Positions 13,401-17,333 of a stretch of 37,291 nt of DNA are shown piece after piece. Under the pieces are notes generated by a model. It saw only the letters and a list, made by a program, of their open reading frames with translations. It was not told where the DNA came from and made no database searches. Each line of letters begins with the position of its first letter. The first letter of the stretch is position 1. A program made the translations under genes and the position numbers. This DNA is from Chthoniobacteraceae bacterium (GTDB lineage: Bacteria > Verrucomicrobiota > Verrucomicrobiia > Chthoniobacterales > Chthoniobacteraceae): the NCBI GenBank assembly GCA_947476255.1, contig CANJPY010000050.1, positions 1 to 37,291 on the forward strand, given 5' to 3'.

Positions 13401-16400
13401 CACTCTGATGATTTTTAATGTCGCACCTACAGATGTGCCCGGGGCCACGTTTCCCGTCTGCCCTGGGTTGCCGGTCTGCCCTGGGTTGCCTGCGGTTGCC
13501 GTCGATGTCTGCTGAAAGACAAGGGTGATCCGCTCGTCCACGGAAGTCGGCTTCAAGAGGAACTGCCCGGCTTCAGTAACAGTAATCCAGTCGGGTTTTG
13601 CCACATCCTGAAGTAATGTCCAACGACGGTCGGCAGTCTCGCCGAGAAGCGGGATTCCCGGGTACGTATTCAAATCAATGGCCATGCCCTCGGACAAGGC
13701 CACATCCGCAAACAGGGTTGCGGTGAAAGCGAGCGTGTTGACGGTCACCAGTCCATAGGACGTCACTCCGGCGGTTTCGCCCGAGACTTGGACCACAAAT
13801 ACCTGCGAAGAGGACGGCTCATTCGCGGGTGGTTGCGCCGTAAGCGTGCCGGATTCACTCAGCATGATCCAACTCGGGATTTCATGCCCGGGCGCGAACG
13901 TCCAGAGTCCTTTCTCTGCATTAGCGGCTCCCGGGCGCAGGCTCTTAAGATCCAGAGTACCAGCGGCGGCCTCTCCGGGATTCACGCTTAACATTCCTGT
14001 GAAAGAAGAGGTGACAGAACGCGCGGTCACCGCACCTACCATCTGATTACCAAATTCATCGGTGGCAACGACCTCCATCACATCTTCACCAAGTGCAGCC
14101 CCTTCCAGAGAAAGGGTTCCCAGAGCTGAAAGCGTGGCTGTCAACGGCTGGGACGCGTTGGTGCGTGTGGCGCGCTTGGACCAAGTCACATTACCGGTCA
14201 GTGTGTTTGAATCAGCAAGGAAAGAATTGAGATCCAGCATTCCCCCGCCGCGGCGTGCTTGATCCGTTGTAAAGGTGGCACCGAACGAAACGGGCGACAC
14301 CGTGAGGCGCATCTTTGTGATGCTGGGTTTCGCCGCTTTGTTCTCGAGCGCGTACAAATAAACGTTGAAACTGCTGGCCGGCGTCGTGGGTGCCGCAATC
14401 AGAGTTCCACTCTGATTCAAAGTCAGCCACGACGGGAGTGTCTGCCCGGGCACAAGAGACCACTGGACGTCTGCATTGATGCCGAGAGCCTGATATTCAG
14501 GAAGCTGAGAGAGGATTATACCGGTTGTAACACCCGACCCAACGAGGGCCGTCGCCCGGGCTGCGAGATCAATGTTGACGATGGAAACGTCCACCCTGCC
14601 TTTGGCGGAGGCCGCAGTTCCCTGAACGGCGCCTTCCGCGAGCACATACACTGGTTGTGCCTGCTGCGTTGATTCCTTGGAAAATGTAAGCGTTCCCGTG
14701 GAGGTCACTGTCCCTGATGCCGAAAGCCGACTCCACGTCGGGTTCTGTCCGATCCCGGCAGTACTGGCCAACAAGCGGTTCAGGTCCAGCGCTGGATCCG
14801 CAGTCATCGCTGTATCGCCGAAAAACGTGGTGTGGAAAGCGAGGACGTCAACCAAGACCGTCCCAGTCTTTGTGGTGCCTCCCTCGCTGGCTTCGACATA
14901 CACGCGGTAAGTTCCCGACGCCACGCTGGAAGTCGGCCAAAGGCTGAGGGAACCCGACGTCGAGAGTTGCATCCATGGGTTGTAGACGCCCGAAAAATAC
15001 CCATCGCTCAGATTCGAGGTGGCCCAAGGCTTCGCCAAAGCCTGGTTCGCAGTGAACTTCCACAGGGAGTTCGGGCCGCCAGCTTGGGGCACAACCGACC
15101 CCAGAGAAAGACGCGTCGCCTCAGATTGACCTGCAACGACTTCCACGGACCTCGAGAACTGCGTATAGACGACGGAAAAGGACACCCCGACATTCAACTG
15201 CTGAGTGTCATTGGTCGCCTGCACCAAAAGAATCCCCTCTGAAACGCCTGCCTCGTGAGTCAAAATCCCCTCAGGAGTGAGGGTCCATCCGCTCAACGTG
15301 TCTGGATTTTGGCCGTCCAAAAAGCTCCAGACCAGGGCGCCCGAACCGCTGGATCCCGAGGGAAGAAGCGTATTCAGGTTGAGGGGAACCTTTTCATTGG
15401 CGTCCCAAACCACCGGAGAAGCAACGTGCACCTTGTCCCAAAGCACTTTCAGGGTCTGGACGTAAGGCGCTCCACTCCCGGGAGCGACACCCGTAAAGTC
15501 GACATAAATCGGAACCACTCCGGATTGTGCGCCTGCGGCGGAAGCCGAAAAAACAAGCGAACCGGCTTGGAAAAAGGAAACACCGACGGACGGCTCCACG
15601 AAACCTGAGCTCAGGGCCCAGGAACGGGTCCACCCCGGGTACTGCATGTACGAAAGCGCATTGAGGTCCAATGTTTTAGAAGTACCGCTTCCGAGAACCG
15701 TATAAAATGGCACCAGCGTGGGATACGCCGCCCTTAGTTTAAAGCTGCCAATCACGGATCCAGTCCCCTGGGTCGCACGCACGAAAATATTTTTGCCCTC
15801 CATCTGATTGATCGCCTCGGGCCCGACCTCCAAAGTGCCGTCGTCCTGCAGCGTCACTCCCTGAGTCACCCAGTCCTGCTGCCCAGAGACAAGAGAAAGA
15901 CTGTCGAAAGTTGCAAACTGGGGGAGTTGACTTGTGAGGAAAGTCGCCACGTCGAAGGAAAGCGCCGTCTCATCCCCACCCATGAGCAAACCGTCCGCGA
16001 AAAACGAGCCTCCGAAGGAGCTCGGGCCGACAGTCACTTGGGAGGTGGTTAGGCTGGTTGTGCCGTTGTCCGTGACTTTCTGATCCAGATAAAGCGTCGT
16101 GACCTCCGCGCTAGTATCGGGCGTGAGCACCAACTGGCCGGAAGTTGAGTCTAGGGCGACCCAAGACGGAATCTGCTGCCCACTCGTCCAAGCCCAAGAC
16201 CGCGTGGCATCCGTTCCATTCAAAGCCATATTTGGCAGCGCCTTCGCATTCACGGACGTCCCACCAGAGGTACCCACGGGAGCGGCGAGCGTTGCTCCAG
16301 GTCCCAGCCAGAGGGCATTCACCATGACTTTCCCCAAGACGGTATTCGTCCCTGAAACAGCCTTCACAAGCACCTCCCCGCGCACCTGCGAGTACTGCGG

Positions 16401-17282
16401 CACCTGCAGAATCCCCGCTGGAGAGAGGTTCATGTAACCAGGGAGTGGAGTCCCGACAGGGTTGGCGAACGACCATGTCCAACCCGAGTTGACATTGAGT
16501 CTGGCGGTATCACGCGCGAACGTCAGCAGATCCAACTGTGAGCCGTCCGAGTGGCCGGCATCTCCAAAAAGCGAAGTGTTGAAGGCCAACAGGTTGACAG
16601 TGACTTTCCCGTAAGCTTTGGCCGACGACCCTTGCGCGGTGTCATACACCTCCACAACGTAGTCTTTCATCACTGTGGCGTTGCTGGGCGGCGAGACCGT
16701 CGCAATGATCCCAGTCTGGCCGAGGGTGAGCCAACTCGGATTATCCTGCCCCGCGGTAAACGCCCACACACGCGTCCCCGCCGAACCAGGAAGGGAGCCT
16801 TGTACACCATTAAGGTCCAGCGAGGAATTGGCAGCCCCAGAGTCCTGGCTCAAAAGCGCGTTGAAGGTGGAGGCAAAACTCGAGACGACCAGATTGACGG
16901 AAACCGTTCCACTCAGACGTGTTTTAGCGGCGTCCGTGGTTGTGGCCGCCACGGAGACATTCTGTGTCAACCAACCGTACCCTCTGGGCACGGTGAGAAC
17001 CCCTGCCGGGGTGATCGAAACGGGCCCGGCGCTTCCGGTGATTGCCCAACTCGAGAGAGCCGTATATCCCGAGGGAAGCTTGGTATTCAGATCCACCGCG
17101 TAAGGCGCGCTGGCATCCGGACTCGCCACCAGAGTAATCGTGAAAGGCCCCGGACTGGCGGCCTCCGCCTGCCCGACAGGCAGGCAGAAGAGCGCCAAAA
17201 GCGCGAGGACTCCAGCAAGTGCTTGAGGCACTTGATTGCGGATTCTGTGCAGGACTGAGGCTAGTGGAACGAGTTTTGCCAC
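1..17282 (-). CDS. Giant secreted multidomain repeat protein (Ig-like/He_PIG/GW-TSP3/lectin/NHL/PATR), C-terminus beyond window
   Basis: This is one open frame with no stop, at least 5,760 codons, cut by the left edge. The start is the GTG at 17282, because an in-frame TAA lies 9 nt upstream. From it reads a signal peptide: K/H/R-rich n-region, hydrophobic ALAGVLALLALFCLPVG, then an AEA-type cleavage site near residue 41. Domains in order: about sixteen repeats with PSWLTLSxSGTL signatures (about 42-1575); He_PIG x4 (1575-1915); three FTGWxxNG/DxDxDG units (1918-2365); an Ig domain and one PSW repeat; a lectin-like domain (2565-2785); six NHL blades (2880-3200); He_PIG x2; PATR repeats (3450-3670); Ig x2; He_PIG x4 (3920-4250); three GW units (4257-4705); Ig; a LamG domain (4937-5151); He_PIG; 82-residue repeats (from 5294). 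Adhesion or matrix binding at the cell surface is inferred. Anchor and secretion route lie outside the window. No enzyme domain was seen. Confidence 0.93.
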   Translation of the reverse strand, partial: MAKLVPLASVLHRIRNQVPQALAGVLALLALFCLPVGQAEAASPGPFTITLVASPDASAPYAVDLNTKLPSGYTALSSWAITGSAGPVSITPAGVLTVPRGYGWLTQNVSVAATTTDAAKTRLSGTVSVNLVVSSFASTFNALLSQDSGAANSSLDLNGVQGSLPGSAGTRVWAFTAGQDNPSWLTLGQTGIIATVSPPSNATVMKDYVVEVYDTAQGSSAKAYGKVTVNLLAFNTSLFGDAGHSDGSQLDLLTFARDTARLNVNSGWTWSFANPVGTPLPGYMNLSPAGILQVPQYSQVRGEVLVKAVSGTNTVLGKVMVNALWLGPGATLAAPVGTSGGTSVNAKALPNMALNGTDATRSWAWTSGQQIPSWVALDSTSGQLVLTPDTSAEVTTLYLDQKVTDNGTTSLTTSQVTVGPSSFGGSFFADGLLMGGDETALSFDVATFLTSQLPQFATFDSLSLVSGQQDWVTQGVTLQDDGTLEVGPEAINQMEGKNIFVRATQGTGSVIGSFKLRAAYPTLVPFYTVLGSGTSKTLDLNALSYMQYPGWTRSWALSSGFVEPSVGVSFFQAGSLVFSASAAGAQSGVVPIYVDFTGVAPGSGAPYVQTLKVLWDKVHVASPVVWDANEKVPLNLNTLLPSGSSGSGALVWSFLDGQNPDTLSGWTLTPEGILTHEAGVSEGILLVQATNDTQQLNVGVSFSVVYTQFSRSVEVVAGQSEATRLSLGSVVPQAGGPNSLWKFTANQALAKPWATSNLSDGYFSGVYNPWMQLSTSGSLSLWPTSSVASGTYRVYVEASEGGTTKTGTVLVDVLAFHTTFFGDTAMTADPALDLNRLLASTAGIGQNPTWSRLSASGTVTSTGTLTFSKESTQQAQPVYVLAEGAVQGTAASAKGRVDVSIVNIDLAARATALVGSGVTTGIILSQLPEYQALGINADVQWSLVPGQTLPSWLTLNQSGTLIAAPTTPASSFNVYLYALENKAAKPSITKMRLTVSPVSFGATFTTDQARRGGGMLDLNSFLADSNTLTGNVTWSKRATRTNASQPLTATLSALGTLSLEGAALGEDVMEVVATDEFGNQMVGAVTARSVTSSFTGMLSVNPGEAAAGTLDLKSLRPGAANAEKGLWTFAPGHEIPSWIMLSESGTLTAQPPANEPSSSQVFVVQVSGETAGVTSYGLVTVNTLAFTATLFADVALSEGMAIDLNTYPGIPLLGETADRRWTLLQDVAKPDWITVTEAGQFLLKPTSVDERITLVFQQTSTATAGNPGQTGNPGQTGNVAPGTSVGATLKIIRVVCEPVKFMNTILADLSLLSETHSFAIDLSQSLADFAATQIWSPATGQLATALDGLTLSSSGTLSITSTATAAMGRMVYLEVNSGSGTRRVGGLRLDLVSPAFSGGPFVAAAGQSNPTYNLATLLSQGSSQSQAWSFLPGQIVPTWLSLSSAGILTAAPPLGTSASTDRYLTQTVSGGSVNYGAFSLNTVVVSGTLEVSVVKGLAVPLSVQLDTQSGISQTPFALGREWSPVSGQALPSWVTLTQAGTLSLKPTYTDSPEAFYLQEAGLNAQNQVQLRILKVVATPRLLAINSASTASAQVGQPFRYQMTTDGLPDSYGALNLPSGLAVSTSSGSLTGSPLVSGTFTVTLRASVTGAAVDAPLVMDILPAAPVITSGTQATAQAGVNFSYQIAGSSSPTSFSAAGLPQGLTYSPTTGVISGAPAQEGYALLVVSATNRGGSGSAAVTLTILPPTPVITSTLSTAAAARRSFSYQITGSSNPTSFSAVNLPQGLSVNTSTGVVSGSFATEGTKTFTVQATNSGGTGSAQVSVSLGSPPPVISSGTQASGQVGAAFSYQIVADESPSSYSATGLPAGLGLFSATGLISGFPKTAGVYPVTLRAKNAAGTGTANLVITVAVSSASAGLSATVTETSTPSGILSKTAGTTVGSVYTSSTASTTSGNYSFTGWKLNGTRLVDVAGRAQNPATLTVTGNASLTAEYVLTTADTDGDGLRDAFETEFFGNLAQGALTDSDGDSFSNQLEFLLGYDPGLFDTVIEGGIARRTTPVTALVFDPTYFNVTVNSSPAGLVTPTAVSVAPNVIFTLPVVSETIGSYRFTGWYVGGVRQDSALAKQPASIALPSASTVTAIYTLQTLDSDADTLADWYELFNFSDLSKTAQSDPDADGLGVATEALFGFSPSLFDNVVEGGVARRVSKVVSMSLAGYPSLTIQSSPRGLIEDSVKWAAPGSVVTTQDLWNNTSSGYTFVGWWVDGKRVVDSTGASAGKANIELANLDRVAIAKYLSSTADVDLDRLVDVYEYIYTGDLSFNGSSDLDSDGVTMAVENLLGYSPVVYDVVVEGGVSRRISSAVSLVTQWAPRLVQSPASSSAGLGDTFSFSASSVGAGTVSYQWYKDGVAVSGGTSAALTLSPVRLLDAGSFTVVASNVYGSVTSAPAVLAVTFPTQAFSGSLWNILGASATQDLNLLLPSTNSLSGTKTWSLLAGQSLPSWITVSSAGVLSAAAPATETAGTKDVWVVVTDATGQRLAAKIAVEVLAFGTSLVADTGILGGGSIILPNLVSPSAFAPTQSGGVAAVTYISTDFSAPPANATLYGSASVANGQCILTPAASNQTGYLIFNRLAANPTVFSAQFDYRVADGDGADGTSFNYGMINSPDGNENGMTQNGLVVSLIEYDIQRVEVRWNGTLVKTSQVTLVGDAYKRVLIKVDSANKLSISVGGTSVVDSFDLGSQYGSANKSDWKFAFAARCGGSNNKHSIDNLFVSNVTLPSGTGTGITWSLASGTSAGSDVTLSDQGVLSVAQGKALQQRVVVSATDVLGNTLQGGVTINVVSLTGSGEAHPVTGLPAPTVVNLGQLSGLPVMNGQFNWSTFAGTYPYSGGTNGTGSAARFNSPAGLAVDAAGNLYVTDRSNNAIRKITSGGSVTTIAGVVGSPGYADGSLGNSRVGSPEGITVDSSGNVFFVDSVMIRKVTPNNVVSTFAGAYGASGYSDGTGAAARFSTIYGLTSDAADNIYVVDAGNYVIRKITPAGVVSTVAGVPGSSGTNDGASASARFRTPVFIAADATGNLFVSDYSANTIRKISTQGVVSTIAGVADQSGSSDGNVGTSKFLHPRGLAVDPSGNVYVADGDNHTIRKISTAGVVSTIGGSAGNPGGVEGVGVSARFSLTMGIALDSSGNLFVANYSGNTIAKGIPSTWSLVNPQILPLHSSLNGGTVDLTTSWVSLSSDGKLSMSPARYDSAASVYVQRTGSDASGNALLQYHKIVVTPQPLQIISPLSASVVVGTAFSYQLQTDGSPVSLSASNLPAGLSFSAATGTISGIPTSIGVSNILLTATDAEGAVAAGNLDLAVLIPVPVINSSAASAGYLGINYAYQVSATNSPSQFSASGLPSGLSIHATTGVISGVPLAAGDSVAVISVGNTTGSVSGTLSFSISNLGGSVALGTQSANTVEEMTSSLRLTSATTFTLASPVILSGSISGNYALTKSGVGALTLSGINTFSGPVTVSGGSLTLAGGRAVSSTMPLTLNSGGTLNISGVQSVASVNGAGDVNLLSGGSLVISGSSASSLSGALSGAGSLVQSGSSTLTLSGLNSYSGTTTIAGGTLVLTGSILASPVTLSGVNTLLRGNGAIFGTASLSNGAAVAPGTTAQLGTLSIGSLRLTGGASLNYRIGSSMNSDFLRVTNSNGLFASGTNTISLELITGVTRPSIGVYPLLSFSGSASVDASALTLSSSSFGNWDSRLQWDAESLSLVLAPFVQRSPNQNVFLSGGSVSLALTEVPSGASVRWYQNGLPILSGGSSSSYVIPSLSAAHEGNYEAWVTAGEQLVKVPAGQLSVVSILSQPVSMAVLPGGSFSFSVETQSSTPLSYQWYQGQTAIEGATSSILSVGSSSLVTLGTYSVRVSAGTLSAVSAPATLVYLPEVSSTLTAAAIAGQSFSYTITGIRTPSRYFASALPEGLRVDTSSGVISGTAQALGVYPVTIGVGNSDGESSKLLQLSVLVPPPAITSAGTATAIQGSTFTYQITGTNAPSSFGLSPVPNGLTFDTTAGKLTGIPTTVGQSTLALRANNSTGPGTGTLYLTVLPSVPVIDAPLALTGLMGRSFNYQILASSSPTSYAASGLPEGLSLNVLTGSISGSPQGTGASSVTVSATNITGTGTATIPITVGTPVPLITSTLSVSGRVGDPFSYQIIGDTSPSSFTAAGLPLGLSVSIASGSIYGIPMTAGTYSVKVGARNDVGVGSAQVRLTIQPGNYVNGSSVTITETSEPSGLIAKTALGSAGSTYTSSLAAWNSGSYRFAYWRLNGVRLADVAGRSLNPATFTATGNATLTAVYVASNLDLDNDKILDSLELDFFGDLTQSNGSDVDLDGLNVLVENILGFDPALFDQVIEGGIARRTSGVVGLSLSSEFYPVVVTSDPANIVTPLTLFTSGVSQIQLPVVTESLYGYKFTGWYRDGARLDSSLKNQPATVTVSAAATLVAKYVSSSVDLDLDGLVDWYEWFNFGTLAFNATSDPDLDGLNVAAEQLLGFSSMAFDSVVEGGVARRVTAVLDFNLAGFPALTVKSNPRGLINDSVKWAAVGSTITTQDLYGVNFSGYRFAGWEVNGDRALDTTGASAGAATIVLLRDTTAVARFVSDTLDADLDGILDWKEIFFTGGLAVNLQTDSDADGLSWFVESVLGFHPSVFDRVVEGGVSRRNSAVVSTRLDWRPVITEAPLGANVQLGDPVSFSVGATGNGNLTYAWKKGGVLIEGANQSTYSIDSASFGDSGVYLAVVTDNYGSRDAGPAILQVSVPSTLALTTSVPVIIGSVSDLSVDLNGLISGDTRLGSPLWSFLGGQNVPQGVVLSAAGTLALSAPASTNGGPRSLGLYVQAQVAGTNPVYAKVQLELYDFETQLTLNTGTLGVGGLNLNQQLPEGRPAAQWALESSDLQFGPALLHRWSFNEKGGTVLRDSVGSAHGALVTPFLSAGSLQNATLAAGSVSLTGGSSSAATSTYIQLPAGLLGGLNNMTLEAWASLDDITSGAGLFSFSNGTSLANILAATFTKGTDATRPVLSTAFGGDVFSATALETNVGRLYHWALVWDSANAQLRWYRDGALLASSSLANHALSEISDGVFLLGRSLSTLDATAKATFAEVRLWNRALNATEIAANTSAGPDAGGVTLTTEGLLSVQPYSAVHQDVSVLTVDGEQAQLRGYVRVDAGIATALPVLGGTLSVTSRALSPFSYQITASGTPTRFTVSGLPFGLVLDGLSGVISGTPTGVNNLQVLVGAENEGGLATGTLQLSIGKALQTLTIGTLSAKKYLDAPFTVSASASSGLTPVLSISSGPATISEGTVTLLGAGTVTVLAEQSGSALYLPADPVVGSFIVNPAPQVINFGTLAAQTFLNGPLSLSASATSELPVSFSILSGPGTLNGGTLSILGAGTITIRATQFGSTNYSASTAVDQVLFVSKAAQTITVGSIEAKTFLVDGPFNLSAEASSSLPVSFSLLSGPALLDGGTVTLTGAGTVAFRVSQDGNDNYAAAVPVDGTVLVGKASQTLAFEELRSQTYLGEPLNLTAASSSKLPVTYSVVSGPALLNGATLTLTGAGTVTLRATQSGSVNYLPTEAVERSFVVAKAAQTLTFGTLYTKTFSSSPFNVTAAASSGLPVSFSVASGPATVVGGTVTLTGAGNVVLRATQTGNGDFLPADSVERSFAVNMASQTIVFGTLSSKTFPASPFSVTAAASSGLPVSFSVASGPATVVGGTVTLTGAGNVVL
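1830..2470 (-). other. LamG/concanavalin-like domain of the giant protein
   Basis: The frame reads LLHRWSFNEKGG at the domain start, followed by DSVGSAHG, a YIQLPAG strand, a WYRDGALLASS strand and a WNRALNATEI-like end. This is the usual course of bacterial Laminin_G_3 domains (about 210 residues). It is likely a carbohydrate- or ligand-binding module; the ligand cannot be read from sequence. It occupies the lectin slot of the second super-module copy. Confidence 0.75.
2480..5520 (-). repeat. Super-module copy 2: He_PIG x4, GW/TSP3 x3, Ig, PSW-type repeat
   Basis: Four He_PIG units (FSYQIxGxxxPSSFxAxGLP, then SGxIxGxP) occupy about 5520-4530. Three GW units follow at about 4510-3170, each with a YxFxGWxxxG strand, an acidic calcium-binding-type stretch (such as DLDLDGLVDWYE or DPDLDGLNVAAE) and a closing VVEGGVARR-like motif. 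An Ig domain (about 3170-2950) and one PSW-type repeat lead into the LamG domain. The order matches copy 1 at 9600-12560, with an offset of about 7.03 kb measured at the VEGG(I/V)(A/S)RR motifs. Confidence 0.8.
5520..6010 (-). other. Two Ig-like domains of the giant protein
   Basis: Two consecutive I-set-like units are seen: one with VRWYQNGLPILSGG and an EGNYEAWV strand, one with LSYQWYQGQTAIEGA and a LGTYSVRVS strand. The Trp and Tyr positions are those of bacterial Ig_3/I-set domains. They connect the PATR stretch to the second super-module. Confidence 0.75.
6270..6930 (-). repeat. PATR-type (autotransporter-associated) beta-strand repeats inside the giant protein
   Basis: Two clear units read GVGALTLSGINTFSGPVTV plus SGGSLTLAGG, and SSTLTLSGLNSYSGTTTI plus AGGTLVLTGS, followed by an AxAPGTTAQLGTLSIG strand. 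These are hallmarks of the passenger-associated transport repeat (TIGR02601 type), which folds as beta-helix. Such repeats usually sit in type V autotransporter passengers or long Verrucomicrobia/Planctomycetes surface proteins. Whether an autotransporter barrel or sorting tail follows cannot be seen here. Confidence 0.8.
7680..8640 (-). repeat. Six-blade NHL propeller of the giant protein
   Basis: Six blades follow the pattern PxGIAVDxxGNLYVxD, then NTIRKIxxxGVVSTIAG. Examples are PAGLAVDAAGNLYVTD near 8570 and NTIRKISTQGVVSTIAG near 8030. The DGxGxxARF connector between blades is typical of NHL proteins. Six blades would close one beta-propeller. The blades closely resemble those of the neighbouring 971-residue protein. 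Confidence 0.88.
8930..9590 (-). other. L-type lectin-like domain of the giant protein
   Basis: The frame shows FSAQFDYRVADGDGADGTSF early, then KVDSANKLSISVGG, then FAFAARCGGSNNKHSIDN and a final LFVSNV strand. The closing pattern (F-x-F-A-A-R-x-G-G, then H-x-I-D-N) is characteristic of legume/bacterial L-type lectin folds. Sugar binding is inferred, and the key metal-binding residues were not assigned. Confidence 0.7.
9600..12560 (-). repeat. Super-module copy 1: He_PIG x4, GW/TSP3 x3, Ig, PSW-type repeat
   Basis: Four He_PIG domains (about 12560-11540; for example FSYQIAGSSSPTSFSAAGLP) are followed by three GW units (about 11530-10190). Acidic motifs include DTDGDGLRDAFE, DSDGDSFSNQLE and DPDADGLGVATE, resembling thrombospondin type 3 calcium sites. 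Each GW unit closes with a VVEGGVARR-like motif. An Ig domain (VSYQWYKDGVAVSGG) and one PSW repeat follow, then the lectin-like domain. The order is the same as in copy 2. Confidence 0.8.
12560..17160 (-). repeat. About sixteen ~95-100-residue Ig-like repeats at the N-terminal side of the giant protein
   Basis: Units repeat at roughly 285-300 bp. The shared core is a W(S/T)L-x-x-GQ-x-x-PSWLTL-x-x-SGTL-x-x-xP stretch (for example SLVPGQTLPSWLTLNQSGTL near 14430), followed by a TLFAD/ALDLN-like linker. The family is not named with confidence; cadherin/Ig-like stalk repeats are the nearest type. They are probably an elongated stalk next to the signal peptide. Confidence 0.75.
13456..13491 (-). 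repeat. 18-bp tandem duplication encoding a mini collagen-like GNPGQT-GNPGQT stretch
   Basis: Bases 13456-13473 and 13474-13491 match at 17 of 18 positions. On the minus strand they encode GNPGQTGNPGQTGN inside one of the N-terminal repeats, a local length insertion relative to neighbouring units. Gly-x-y periodicity of this length is too short to form a collagen helix. Confidence 0.8.
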
Positions 17283-17333
17283 GGCGTTTTATAAACTGGG
17301 GGGCATTCTAAAATGCAGAGCCGCCAACCGAGT
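17283..17333 (-). other. 51-bp spacer between the double-propeller gene and the giant gene
   Basis: The upstream gene stops at 17334 and the giant gene starts at 17282 on the same strand. The spacer contains no hairpin plus T-run terminator and no strong promoter or Shine-Dalgarno match. Co-transcription of both genes is therefore plausible but not shown. Confidence 0.5.
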
